DNA from: Odiellus spinosus
Lineage: Eukaryota > Arthropoda > Arachnida > Opiliones > Phalangiidae
Assembly: GCA_963920705.1 (NCBI GenBank)
Contig: CAWUCO010000207.1
Span: forward strand, 372,001 to 436,000
DNA length: 64,000 bases
Reading direction: 5' to 3'
A model generated the notes under the pieces. That model saw only the letters and a program-made list of their open reading frames with translations, ran no database searches and was not told the origin of the DNA. Shown here one piece after another: positions 48,803 to 62,312 of the stretch (its first letter is position 1; each line of letters begins with the position of its first letter). The translations under genes were made by a program, and so were the position numbers.

Positions 48803-51800
48803 GGCCATATTTTCCATGTTTTTCAACGGATTTTCCAAAACTCTTGTTTTTTAGATAGTCCAATATTTGCTCTTTCGATAAGTGTTGATTTTGTGTAAAT
48901 CGCTTAAAAATCAAATGTTTGTGTCCAATTGAATCCAATAATCTTGGATTTTTAAGCGTTTTTGCTTAATTTCAACCAATTTTATATTTAGCACGTTTTG
49001 GCAATTTAGACAAAACCAAAGTCATTCGAAAGAGCAATTAATGGACGGTCTAAATAATAAGAGTTTTAAAAAATCCTTTGAAAAACAAGAAAAATATGGC
49101 CAATTCAAGAAATCATACAATATCAAAATAGTCAAATTTCAGATTTTAAAAATTCGCTTTTGATATTAGATGTTTTTTGAATTGGCCATATTTTCCATGT
49201 TTTTGCTTAATTTTAACCAATTTTATATTTGTCACGTTTTGGCAATTTAGACAAAACCAAAGTCATTCGAAAGAGCAATTAATGGACAGTCTAAATAATA
49301 AGAGTTTTCAAAAATCCGTTGAAAAACAAGAAAAATATGGCCAATTCAAAAAATCATACAATATCAAAATAGTCAAATTTCAGATTTTAAAAATTCGCTT
49401 TTTGATATTAGATGTTTTTTGAATTAACCATATTTTCCATGTTTTTCAACGGATTTTCCAAAACTCTTGTTTTTTAGATAGACAAATATTTGCTCTTTCG
49501 AGTGGTGTTAATTTTGTCTAAATCGCTGTAAAATGAAATGTTCTGTGTCCATTTGAATCCAATAATCTTGGATTTTTAAGCGTTTATGCTTAAATTTAAC
49601 CAATTTTATATTTGTCACGTATTGGCAATTTAGACAAAACCAAAGTCATTCGAAAGAGCAATTAATGGACGGTCTAAATAATAAGAGTTTTCAAAAATCC
49701 GTTGAAAAACAAGAAAAATATGGCCAATTCAAGAAATCATACAATATCAAAATAGTCAAATTTCAGATTTTAAAAATTCGCTTTTTGATATTAGATGTTT
49801 TTTGAATAGGCCATATTTTCCATGTTTTTCAACGGATTTTCCAAAACTCTTGTTTTTTAGATAGTCCAATATTTGCTCTTTCGATAAGTGTTGATTTTGT
49901 GTAAATCGCTTAAAAATCAAATGTTTGTGTCTAATTGAATCCAATAATCTTGGATTTTTAAGCGTTTTTGCTTAATTTCAACCAATTTTATATTTAGCAC
50001 GTTTTGGCAATTTAGACAAAACCAAAGTCATTCGAAAGAGCAATTAATGGACGGTCTAAATAATAAGAGTTTTAAAAAATCCTTTGAAAAACAAGAAAAA
50101 TATGGCCAATTCAAGAAATCATACAATATCAAAATAGTCAAATTTCAGATTTTAAAAATTCGCTTTTGATATTAGATGTTTTTTGAATTGGCCATATTTT
50201 CCATGTTTTTGCTTAATTTTAACCAATTTTATATTTGTCACGTTTTGGCAATTTAGACAAAACCAAAGTCATTCGAAAGAGCAATTAATGGACAGTCTAA
50301 ATAATAAGAGTTTTCAAAAATCCGTTGAAAAACAAGAAAAATATGGCCAATTCAAAAAATCATACAATATCAAAATAGTCAAATTTCAGATTTTAAAAAT
50401 TCGCTTTTTGATATTAGATGTTTTTTGAATTAACCATATTTTCCATGTTTTTCAACGGATTTTCCAAAACTCTTGTTTTTTAGATAGACAAATATTTGCT
50501 CTTTCGAGTGGTGTTAATTTTGTCTAAATCGCTGTAAAATGAAATGTTCTGTGTCCATTTGAATCCAATAATCTTGGATTTTTAAGCGTTTATGCTTAAA
50601 TTTAACCAATTTTATATTTGTCACGTATTGGCAATTTAGACAAAACCAAAGTCATTCGAAAGAGCAATTAATGGACGGTCTAAATAATAAGAGTTTTCAA
50701 AAATCCGTTGAAAAACAAGAAAAATATGGCCAATTCAAGAAATCATACAATATCAAAATAGTCAAATTTCAGATTTTAAAAATTCGCTTTTTGATATTAG
50801 ATGTTTTTTGAATAGGCCATATTTTCCATGTTTTTCAACGGATTTTCCAAAACTCTTGTTTTTTAGATAGTCCAATATTTGCTCTTTCGATAAGTGTTGA
50901 TTTTGTGTAAATCGCTTAAAAATCAAATGTTTGTGTCCAATTGAATCCAATAATCTTGGATTTTTAAGCGTTTTTGCTTAATTTCAACCAATTTTATATT
51001 TAGCACGTTTTGGCAATTTAGACAAAACCAAAGTCATTCGAAAGAGCAATTAATGGACGGTCTAAATAATAAGAGTTTTAAAAAATCCTTTGAAAAACAA
51101 GAAAAATATGGCCAATTCAAGAAATCATACAATATCAAAATAGTCAAATTTCAGATTTTAAAAATTCGCTTTTGATATTAGAAGTTTTTTGAATTGGCCA
51201 TATTTTCCATGTTTTTGCTTAATTTTAACCAATTTTATATTTGTCACGTTTTGGCAATTTAGACAAAACCAAAGTCATTCGAAAGAGCAATTAATGGACA
51301 GTCTAAATAATAAGAGTTTTCAAAAATCCGTTGAAAAACAAGAAAAATATGGCCAATTCAAAAAATCATACAATATCAAAATAGTCAAATTTCAGATTTT
51401 AAAAATTCGCTTTTTGATATTAGATGTTTTTTGAATTAACCATATTTTCCATGTTTTTCAACGGATTTTCCAAAACTCTTGTTTTTTAGATAGACAAATA
51501 TTTGCTCTTTCGAGTGGTGTTAATTTTGTCTAAATCGCTGTAAAATGAAATGTTCTGTGTCCATTTGAATCCAATAATCTTGGATTTTTAAGCGTTTATG
51601 CTTAAATTTAACCAATTTTATATTTGTCACGTGTTTTCAATTTAGACAAAACCAAAGTCATTCGAAAGAGCAATTAATGGACGGTCTAAATAATAAGAGT
51701 TTTCAAAAATCCGTTGAAAAACAAGAAAAATATGGCCAATTCAAGAAATCATACAATATCAAAATAGTCAAATTTCAGATTTTAAATATTCGCTTTTTGA

Positions 51801-51820
51801 TATTACATGTTTTTTGAATT
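48803..51820. repeat. 1006-bp L-S-L' trimer, three tandem copies
   Basis: L 48803, S 49184, L' 49426; L 49809, S 50190, L' 50432; L 50815, S 51196, L' 51438. Each trimer is 381+242+383 = 1006 bp. The L units share ATATTTAGCACG and a one-base loss giving TTCGCTTTTGATATTAG. The third copy differs by ATTAGAAG before its S and CACGTGTTTTCAATTT in its L'. The same trimer is present twice, not three times, within each 5055-bp repeat. Confidence 0.92.
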
Positions 51821-52202
51821 GGCCATATTTTCCATGTTTTTCAACGGATTTTCCAAAACTCTTGTTTTTTAGATAGTCCAATATTTGCTCTTTCGATAAG
51901 TGTTGATTTTGTGTAAATCGCTTAAAAATCAAATGTTTGTGTCCAATTGAATCCAATAATCTTGGATTTTTAAGCGTTTATGCTTAATTTCAACCAATTT
52001 TATATTTGTCACGTTTTGGCAATTTTGACAAAACCAAAGTCATTCGAAAGAGCAATTAATGGACGGTCTAAATAAAAAGAGTTTTAAAAAATCCTTTGAA
52101 AAACAAGAAAAATATGGCCAATTCAAGAAATCATACAATATCAAAATAGTCAAATTTCAGATTTTAAAAATTCGCTTTTTGATATTAGATGTTTTTTGAA
52201 TT
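51821..52202. repeat. L unit joining trimers to the 5055-bp repeat
   Basis: Carries ATTACATG before its start and GGCAATTTTGAC in its second half. It is equivalent to the last unit of each 5055-bp repeat (56876 and 61931), which means the higher-order register extends slightly to the left of 52203. Confidence 0.9.
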
Positions 52203-55200
52203 GGCCATATTTTCCATGTTTTTGCTTAATTTTAACCAATTTTATATTTGTCACGTTTTGGCAATTTAGACAAAACCAAAGACATTCGAAAGAGCAATTA
52301 ATGGACGGTCTAAATAATAAGAGTTTTAAAAAATCCTTTGAAAAACAAGAAAAATATGGCCAATTCAAGAAATCATACAATATCAAAATAGTCAAATTTC
52401 AGATTTTAAAAATTCGTTTTTTGATATTAGATGTTTTTTGAATTGGCCATATTTTCCATGTTTTTGCTTAATTTTAACCAATTTTATATTTGTCACGTTT
52501 TGGCAATTTAGACAAACCAAAGTCATTCGAAAGAGCAATTAATGGACGGTCTAAATAATAATAGTTTTCAAAAATCCGTTGAAAAACAAGAAAAATATGG
52601 CCAATTCAAGAAATCATACAATATCAAAATAGTCAAATTTCAGATTTTAAAAATTCGCTTTTTGATATTAGATGTTTTTTGAATTAACCATATTTTCCAT
52701 GTTTTTCAACGGATTTTCCAAAACTCTTGTTTTTTAGATATTCCAATATTTGCTCTTTCGATAAGTGTTGATTTTGTCTAAATCGCTTAAAAATCAAATG
52801 TTTTGTGTCCATTTGAATCCAATAATCTTGGATTTTTAAGCGTTTTTGCTTAATTTTAACCAATTAATGGACAGTCTAAATAATAAGAGTTTTCAAAAAT
52901 CCGTTGAAAAACAAGAAAAATATGGCTAATTCAAGAAATCATACAATATCAAAATAGTCAAATTTCAGATTTTAAAAATTCGCTTTTTGATATTAGATGT
53001 TTTTGGAATTGGCCATATTTTCCATGTTTTTCAACGGATTTTAAAAAACTCTTGTTTTTTAGATAGACAAATATTTGCTCTTTCGAGTGGTGTTAATTTT
53101 GTCTAAATCGCTGTAAAATGAAATGTTCTGTGTCCATTTGAATCCAATAATCTTGGATTTTTAAGCGTTTATACTTAAATTTAACCAATTTTATATTTGC
53201 CACGTATTGGCAATTTAGACAAAACCAAAGTCATTCGAAAGAGCAATTAATGGACAGTCTAAATAATAAGAGTTTTCAAAAATCCGTTGAAAAACAAGAA
53301 AAATATGGCCAATTCAAGAAATCATACAATATCAAAATAGTCAAATTTCAGATTTTAAAAATTCGCTTTTTGATATTAGATGTTTTTTGAATTGGCCATA
53401 TTTTCCATGTTTTTCAACGGATTTTCCAAAACTCTTGTTTTTTAGATAGTCCAATATTTGCTCTTTCGATAGGTGTTGATTTTGTCTAAATCGGTTAAAA
53501 ATCAAATGTTTGTGTCCATTTGAATCCAATAATCTTGGATTTTTAAGCGTTTATGCTTAATTTCAACCAATTTTATATTTGTCACGTTTTGGCAATTTAG
53601 ACAAAACCAAAGTCATTCGAAAGAGCAATTAATGGACGGTCTAAATAATAAGAGTTTTAAAAAATCCTTTGAAAAACAAGAAAAATATGGCCAATTCAAG
53701 AAATCATACAATATCAAAATAGTCAAATTTCAGATTTTAAAAATTCGCTTTTTGATATTAGATGTTTTTTGAATTGATCATATTTTCCATGTTTTTAAAC
53801 GGAATTTCCAAAACTCTGGTTTTTTAGATAGACCAATATTTGCTCTTCGATAAGTGTTGTTTTGTCTAAATCGCTTAAAAATCAAATGTTTTGTGTCCAT
53901 TTGAATCCAATAATCTTGGATTTTGAAGCGTTTTTGCTTAATTTTAACCAATTAATGGACCGTCTAAATAATAAGAGTTTTCAAAAATCCGTTGAAAAAC
54001 AAGAAAAATATGGCCAATTCAAGAAATCATACAATATCAAAATAGTCAAATTTCAGATTTTAAAAATTCGCTTTTTGATATTAGATGTTTTTTGAATAGG
54101 CCATATTTTCCATGTTTTTCAACGGATTTTCCAAAACTCTTATTTTTTAGATAGTCCAATATTTGCTCTTTCGATAGGTGTTGATTTTGTCTAAATCGGT
54201 TAAAAATCAAATGTTTGTGTCCATTTGAATCCAATAATCTTGGATTTTTAAGCGTTTATGCTTAATTTCAACCAATTTTATATTTGTCACGTTTTGGCAA
54301 TTTAGACAAAACCAAAGTCATTCGAAAGAGCAATTAATGGACGGTCTAAATAATAAGAGTTTTAAAAAATCCTTTGAAAAACAAGAAAAATATGGCCAAT
54401 TCAAGAAATCATACAATATCAAAATAGTCAAATTTCAGATTTTAAAAATTCGCTTTTTGATATTAGATGTTTTTTGAATTGGCCATATTTTCCATGTTTT
54501 TCAACGGATTTTACAAAAACTCTTGTTTTTTAGATAGTCCAATATTTGCTCTTTCGATAGGTGTATATTTTGTCTAAATCGCTTAAAAATCAAATGTTTG
54601 TGTCCATTTGAATCCAATAATCTTGGATTTTTAAGCGTTTTTGCTTAATTTTAACCAATTTTATATTTGTCACGTTTTGGCAATTTAGACAAAACAATAT
54701 TCATTCGAAAGAGCAATTAATGGACAGTCTAAATAATAAGAGTTTTCAAAAATCCGTTGAAAAACAAGAAAAATATGGCCAATTCAAGAAATCATACAAT
54801 ATCAAAATAGTCAAATTTCAGATTTTAAAAATTCGCTTTTTGATATTAGATGTTTTTTGAATAGGCCATATTTTCCATGTTTTTCAACGGATTTTCCAAA
54901 ACTCTTGTTTTTTAGATAGTCCAATATTTGCTCTTTCGATAAGTGTTGATTTTGTGTAAATCGCTTAAAAATCAAATGTTTGTGTCCAATTGAATCCAAT
55001 AATCTTGGATTTTTAAGCGTTTTTGCTTAATTTCAACCAATTTTATATTTAGCACGTTTTGGCAATTTAGACAAAACCAAAGTCATTCGAAAGAGCAATT
55101 AATGGACGGTCTAAATAATAAGAGTTTTAAAAAATCCTTTGAAAAACAAGAAAAATATGGCCAATTCAAGAAATCATACAAAATCAAAATAGTCAAATTT

Positions 55201-57257
55201 CAGATTTTAAAAATTCGCTTTTGATATTAGATGTTTTTTGAATTGGCCATATTTTCCATGTTTTTGCTTAATTTTAACCAATTTTATATTTGTCACGTTT
55301 TGGCAATTTAGACAAAACCAAAGTCATTCGAAAGAGCAATTAATGGACAGTCTAAATAATAAGAGTTTTCAAAAATCCGTTGAAAAACAAGAAAAATATG
55401 GCCAATTCAAAAAATCATACAATATCAAAATAGTCAAATTTCAGATTTTAAAAATTCGCTTTTTGATATTAGATGTTTTTTGAATTAACCATATTTTCCA
55501 TGTTTTTCAACGGATTTTCCAAAACTCTTGTTTTTTAGATAGACAAATATTTGCTCTTTCGAGTGGTGTTAATTTTGTCTAAATCGCTGTAAAATGAAAT
55601 GTTCTGTGTCCATTTGAATCCAATAATCTTGGATTTTTAAGCGTTTATGCTTAAATTTAACCAAATTTATATTTGTCACGTATTGGCAATTTAGACAAAA
55701 CCAAAGTCATTCGAAAGAGCAATTAATGGACGGTCTAAATAATAAGAGTTTTCAAAAATCCGTTGAAAAACAAGAAAAATATGGCCAATTCAAGAAATCA
55801 TACAATATCAAAATAGTCAAATTTCAGATTTTAAAAATTCGCTTTTTGATATTAGATGTTTTTTGAATAGGCCATATTTTCCATGTTTTTCAACGAATTT
55901 TCCAAAACTCTTGTTTTTTAGATAGTCCAATATTTGCTCTTTCGATAAGTGTTGATTTTGTGTAAATCGCTTAAAAATCAAATGTTTGTGTCCAATTGAA
56001 TCCAATAATCTTGGATTTTTAAGCGTTTTTGCTTAATTTCAACCAATTTTATATTTAGCACGTTTTGGCAATTTAGACAAAACCAAAGTCATTCGAAAGA
56101 GCAATTAATGGACGGTCTAAATAATAAGAGTTTTAAAAAATCCTTTGAAAAACAAGAAAAATATGGCCAATTCAAGAAATCATACAATATCAAAATAGTC
56201 AAATTTCAGATTTTAAAAATTCGCTTTTGATATTAGAAGTTTTTTGAATTGGCCATATTTTCCATGTTTTTGCTTAATTTTAACCAATTTTATATTTGTC
56301 ACGTTTTGGCAATTTAGACAAAACCAAAGTCATTCGAAAGAGCAATTAATGGACAGTCTAAATAATAAGAGTTTTCAAAAATCCGTTGAAAAACAAGAAA
56401 AATATGGCCAATTCAAAAAATCATACAATATCAAAATAGTCAAATTTCAGATTTTAAAAATTCGCTTTTTGATATTAGATGTTTTTTGAATTAACCATAT
56501 TTTCCATGTTTTTCAACGGATTTTCCAAAACTCTTGTTTTTTAGATAGACAAATATTTGCTCTTTCGAGTGGTGTTAATTTTGTCTAAATCGCTGTAAAA
56601 TGAAATGTTCTGTGTCCATTTGAATCCAATAATCTTGGATTTTTAAGCGTTTATGCTTAAATTTAACCAATTTTATATTTGTCACGTGTTTTCAATTTAG
56701 ACAAAACCAAAGTCATTCGAAAGAGCAATTAATGGACGGTCTAAATAATAAGAGTTTTCAAAAATCCGTTGAAAAACAAGAAAAATATGGCCAATTCAAG
56801 AAATCATACAATATCAAAATAGTCAAATTTCAGATTTTAAATATTCGCTTTTTGATATTACATGTTTTTTGAATTGGCCATATTTTCCATGTTTTTCAAC
56901 GGATTTTCCAAAACTCTTGTTTTTTAGATTGTCCAATATTTGCTCTTTCGATAAGTGTTGATTTTGTGTAAATCGCTTAAAAATCAAATGTTTGTGTCCA
57001 ATTGAATCCAATAATCTTGGATTTTTAAGCGTTTATGCTTAATTTCAACCAATTTTATATTTGTCACGTTTTGGCAATTTTGACAAAACCAAAGTCATTC
57101 GAAAGAGCAATTAATGGACGGTCTAAATAAAAAGAGTTTTAAAAAATCCTTTGAAAAACAAGAAAAATATGGCCAATTCAAGAAATCATACAATATCAAA
57201 ATAGTCAAATTTCAGATTTTAAAAATTCGCTTTTTGATATTAGATGTTTTTTGAATT
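52203..57257. repeat. 5055-bp higher-order repeat, copy 1 (15 units)
   Basis: Order and lengths: S 242, S' 241, T 325, L' 383, L 382, T 323, L 382, L 383, L 381, S 242, L' 383, L 381, S 242, L' 383, L 382. The lengths sum to 5055, exactly the spacing of every matching landmark in copy 2. Unit starts are 52203, 52445, 52686, 53011, 53394, 53776, 54099, 54481, 54864, 55245, 55487, 55870, 56251, 56493 and 56876. It includes a tandem pair of the 1006-bp trimer (54864-56875), so one higher-order repeat is nested in another. Confidence 0.94.
52686..53010 (+). repeat. Representative intermediate monomer T (325 bp)
   Basis: Matches L through the left arm and centre, then jumps from TTTTAACCAATT straight to AATGGACAGTC, losing 58 bp that hold the start of arm A'. 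CAATT is present at both edges of the lost part in L and once in T. T units also read ATGTTTTGTGTCC, one T longer than L, giving 325 bp. A subgroup starting GATCATATTTTCC (for example 53776-54098) is 323 bp because of small losses around GCTCTTCGATAAG. Confidence 0.9.
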
Positions 57258-60200
57258 GGCCATATTTTCCATGTTTTTGCTTAATTTTAACCAATTTTAT
57301 ATTTGTCACGTTTTGGCAATTTAGACAAAACCAAAGACATTCGAAAGAGCAATTAATGGACGGTCTAAATAATAAGAGTTTTAAAAAATCCTTTGAAAAA
57401 CAAGAAAAATATGGCCAATTCAAGAAATCATACAATATCAAAATAGTCAAATTTCAGATTTTAAAAATTCGTTTTTTGATATTAGATGTTTTTTGAATTG
57501 GCCATATTTTCCATGTTTTTGCTTAATTTTAACCAATTTTATATTTGTCACGTTTTGGCAATTTAGACAAACCAAAGTCATTCGAAAGAGCAATTAATGG
57601 ACGGTCTAAATAATAATAGTTTTCAAAAATCCGTTGAAAAACAAGAAAAATATGGCCAATTCAAGAAATCATACAATATCAAAATAGTCAAATTTCAGAT
57701 TTTAAAAATTCGCTTTTTGATATTAGATGTTTTTTGAATTAACCATATTTTCCATGTTTTTCAACGGATTTTCCAAAACTCTTGTTTTTTAGATATTCCA
57801 ATATTTGCTCTTTCGATAAGTGTTGATTTTGTGTAAATCGCTTAAAAATCAAATGTTTTGTGTCCATTTGAATCCAATAATCTTGGATTTTTAAGCGTTT
57901 TTGCTTAATTTTAACCAATTAATGGACAGTCTAAATAATAAGAGTTTTCAAAAATCCGTTGAAAAACAAGAAAAATATGGCTAATTCAAGAAATCATACA
58001 ATATCAAAATAGTCAAATTTCAGATTTTAAAAATTCGCTTTTTGATATTAGATGTTTTTGGAATTGGCCATATTTTCCATGTTTTTCAACGGATTTTAAA
58101 AAACTCTTGTTTTTTAGATAGACAAATATTTGCTCTTTCGAGTGGTGTTAATTTTGTCTAAATCGCTGTAAAATGAAATGTTCTGTGTCCATTTGAATCC
58201 AATAATCTTGGATTTTTAAGCGTTTATACTTAAATTTAACCAATTTTATATTTGCCACGTATTGGCAATTTAGACAAAACCAAAGTCATTCGAAAGAGCA
58301 ATTAATGGACAGTCTAAATAATAAGAGTTTTCAAAAATCCGTTGAAAAACAAGAAAAATATGGCCAATTCAAGAAATCATACAATATCAAAATAGTCAAA
58401 TTTCAGATTTTAAAAATTCGCTTTTTGATATTAGATGTTTTTTGAATTGGCCATATTTTCCATGTTTTTCAACGGATTTTCCAAAACTCTTGTTTTTTAG
58501 ATAGTCCAATATTTGCTCTTTCGATAGGTGTTGATTTTGTCTAAATCGGTTAAAAATCAAATGTTTGTGTCCATTTGAATCCAATAATCTTGGATTTTTA
58601 AGCGTTTATGCTTAATTTCAACCAATTTTATATTTGTCACGTTTTGGCAATTTAGACAAAACCAAAGTCATTCGAAAGAGCAATTAATGGACGGTCTAAA
58701 TAATAAGAGTTTTAAAAAATCCTTTGAAAAACAAGAAAAATATGGCCAATTCAAGAAATCATACAATATCAAAATAGTCAAATTTCAGATTTTAAAAATT
58801 CGCTTTTTGATATTAGATGTTTTTTGAATTGATCATATTTTCCATGTTTTTAAACGGAATTTCCAAAACTCTGGTTTTTTAGATAGACCAATATTTGCTC
58901 TTCGATAAGTGTTGTTTTGTCTAAATCGCTTAAAAATCAAATGTTTTGTGTCCATTTGAATCCAATAATCTTGGATTTTGAAGCGTTTTTGCTTAATTTT
59001 AACCAATTAATGGACCGTCTAAATAATAAGAGTTTTCAAAAATCCGTTGAAAAACAAGAAAAATATGGCCAATTCAAGAAATCATACAATATCAAAATAG
59101 TCAAATTTCAGATTTTAAAAATTCGCTTTTTGATATTAGATGTTTTTTGAATAGGCCATATTTTCCATGTTTTTCAACGGATTTTCCAAAACTCTTATTT
59201 TTTAGATAGTCCAATATTTGCTCTTTCGATAGGTGTTGAATTTGTCTAAATCGGTTAAAAATCAAATGTTTGTGTCCATTTGAATCCAATAATCTTGGAT
59301 TTTTAAGCGTTTATGCTTAATTTCAACCAATTTTATATTTGTCACGTTTTGGCAATTTAGACAAAACCAAAGTCATTCGAAAGAGCAATTAATGGACGGT
59401 CTAAATAATAAGAGTTTTAAAAAATCCTTTGAAAAACAAGAAAAATATGGCCAATTCAAGAAATCATACAATATCAAAATAGTCAAATTTCAGATTTTAA
59501 AAATTCGCTTTTTGATATTAGATGTTTTTTGAATTGGCCATATTTTCCATGTTTTTCAACGGATTTTACAAAAACTCTTGTTTTTTAGATAGTCCAATAT
59601 TTGCTCTTTCGATAGGTGTATATTTTGTCTAAATCGCTTAAAAATCAAATGTTTGTGTCCATTTGAATCCAATAATCTTGGATTTTTAAGCGTTTTTGCT
59701 TAATTTTAACCAATTTTATATTTGTCACGTTTTGGCAATTTAGACAAAACAATATTCATTCGAAAGAGCAATTAATGGACAGTCTAAATAATAAGAGTTT
59801 TCAAAAATCCGTTGAAAAACAAGAAAAATATGGCCAATTCAAGAAATCATACAATATCAAAATAGTCAAATTTCAGATTTTAAAAATTCGCTTTTTGATA
59901 TTAGATGTTTTTTGAATAGGCCATATTTTCCATGTTTTTCAACGGATTTTCCAAAACTCTTGTTTTTTAGATAGTCCAATATTTGCTCTTTCGATAAGTG
60001 TTGATTTTGTGTAAATCGCTTAAAAATCAAATGTTTGTGTCCAATTGAATCCAATAATCTTGGATTTTTAAGCGTTTTTGCTTAATTTCAACCAATTTTA
60101 TATTTAGCACGTTTTGGCAATTTAGACAAAACCAAAGTCATTCGAAAGAGCAATTAATGGACGGTCTAAATAATAAGAGTTTTAAAAAATCCTTTGAAAA

Positions 60201-62312
60201 ACAAGAAAAATATGGCCAATTCAAGAAATCATACAATATCAAAATAGTCAAATTTCAGATTTTAAAAATTCGCTTTTGATATTAGATGTTTTTTGAATTG
60301 GCCATATTTTCCATGTTTTTGCTTAATTTTAACCAATTTTATATTTGTCACGTTTTGGCAATTTAGAGAAAACCAAAGTCATTCGAAAGAGCAATTAATG
60401 GACAGTCTAAATAATAAGAGTTTTCAAAAATCCGTTGAAAAACAAGAAAAATATGGCCAATTCAAAAAATCATACAATATCAAAATAGTCAAATTTCAGA
60501 TTTTAAAAATTCGCTTTTTGATATTAGATGTTTTTTGAATTAACCATATTTTCCATGTTTTTCAACGGATTTTCCAAAACTCTTGTTTTTTAGATAGACA
60601 AATATTTGCTCTTTCGAGTGGTGTTAATTTTGTCTAAATCGCTGTAAAATGAAATGTTCTGTGTCCATTTTAATCCAATAATCTTGGATTTTTAAGCGTT
60701 TATGCTTAAATTTAACCAATTTTATATTTGTCACGTATTGGCAATTTAGACAAAACCAAAGTCATTCGAAAGAGCAATTAATGGACGGTCTAAATAATAA
60801 GAGTTTTCAAAAATCCGTTGAAAAACAAGAAAAATATGGCCAATTCAAGAAATCATACAATATCAAAATAGTCAAATTTCAGATTTTAAAAATTCGCTTT
60901 TTGATATTAGATGTTTTTTGAATAGGCCATATTTTCCATGTTTTTCAACGGATATTCCAAAACTCTTGTTTTTTAGATAGTCCAATATTTGCTCTTTCGA
61001 TAAGTGTTGATTTTGTGTAAATCGCTTAAAAATCAAATGTTTGTGTCCAATTGAATCCAATAATCTTGGATTTTTAAGCGTTTTTGCTTAATTTTAACCA
61101 ATTTTATATTTAGCACGTTTTGGCAATTTAGACAAAACCAAAGTCATTCGAAAGAGCAATTAATGGACGGTCTAAATAATAAGAGTTTTAAAAAATCCTT
61201 TGAAAAACAAGAAAAATATGGCCAATTCAAGAAATCATACAATATCAAAATAGTCAAATTTCAGATTTTAAAAATTCGCTTTTGATATTAGAAGTTTTTT
61301 GAATTGGCCATATTTTCCATGTTTTTGCTTAATTTTAACCAATTTTATATTTGTCACGTTTTGGCAATTTAGACAAAACCAAAGTCATTCGAAAGAGCAA
61401 TTAATGGACAGTCTAAATAATAAGAGTTTTCAAAAATCCGTTGAAAAACAAGAAAAATATGGCCAATTCAAAAAATCATACAATATCAAAATAGTCAAAT
61501 TTCAGATTTTAAAAATTCGCTTTTTGATATTAGATGTTTTTTGAATTAACCATATTTTCCATGTTTTTCAACGGATTTTCCAAAACTCTTGTTTTTTAGA
61601 TAGACAAATATTTGCTCTTTCGAGTGGTGTTAATTTTGTCTAAATCGCTGTAAAATGAAATGTTCTGTGTCCATTTGAATCCAATAATCTTGGATTTTTA
61701 AGCGTTTATGCTTAAATTTAACCAATTTTATATTTGTCACGTGTTGGCAATTTAGACAAAACCAAAGTCATTCGAAAGAGCAATTAATGGACGGTCTAAA
61801 TAATAAGAGTTTTCAAAAATCCGTTGAAAAACAAGAAAAATATGGCCAATTCAAGAAATCATACAATATCAAAATAGTCAAATTTCAGATTTTAAATATT
61901 CGCTTTTTGATATTACATGTTTTTTGAATTGGCCATATTTTCCATGTTTTTCAACGGATTTTCCAAAACTCTTGTTTTTTAGATAGTCCAATATTTGCTC
62001 TTTCGATAAGTGTTGATTTTGTGTAAATCGCTTAAAAATCAAATGTTTGTGTCCAATTGAATCCAATAATCTTGGATTTTTAAGCGTTTATGCTTAATTT
62101 CAACCAATTTTATATTTGTCACGTTTTGGCAATTTTGACAAAACCAAAGTCATTCGAAAGAGCAATTAATGGACGGTCTAAATAATAAGAGTTTTAAAAA
62201 ATCCTTTGAAAAACAAGAAAAATATGGCCAATTCAAGAAATCATACAATATCAAAATAGTCAAATTTCAGATTTTAAAAATTCGCTTTTTGATATTAGAT
62301 GTTTTTTGAATT
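57258..62312. repeat. 5055-bp higher-order repeat, copy 2
   Basis: Unit order and lengths are the same as in copy 1. I noticed about ten single-base differences, for example GTGTAAATCG for GTCTAAATCG near 57831, GTTGAATTTG for GTTGATTTTG near 59237, TTTAGAGAAAACC near 60363, CCATTTTAATCC near 60666, and CACGTGTTGGC for CACGTGTTTTC near 61739. By eye this is well above 99% identity, so the duplication is very recent or the copies are kept alike by exchange. Confidence 0.94.

Noticed and set aside
52203-62312. Assembly duplication as the source of the 5055-bp copies
   Set aside because: The copies differ at scattered single bases and the third copy has a real chimeric unit, so they are not simple duplicates of one contig. 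Only long reads could exclude smaller errors.
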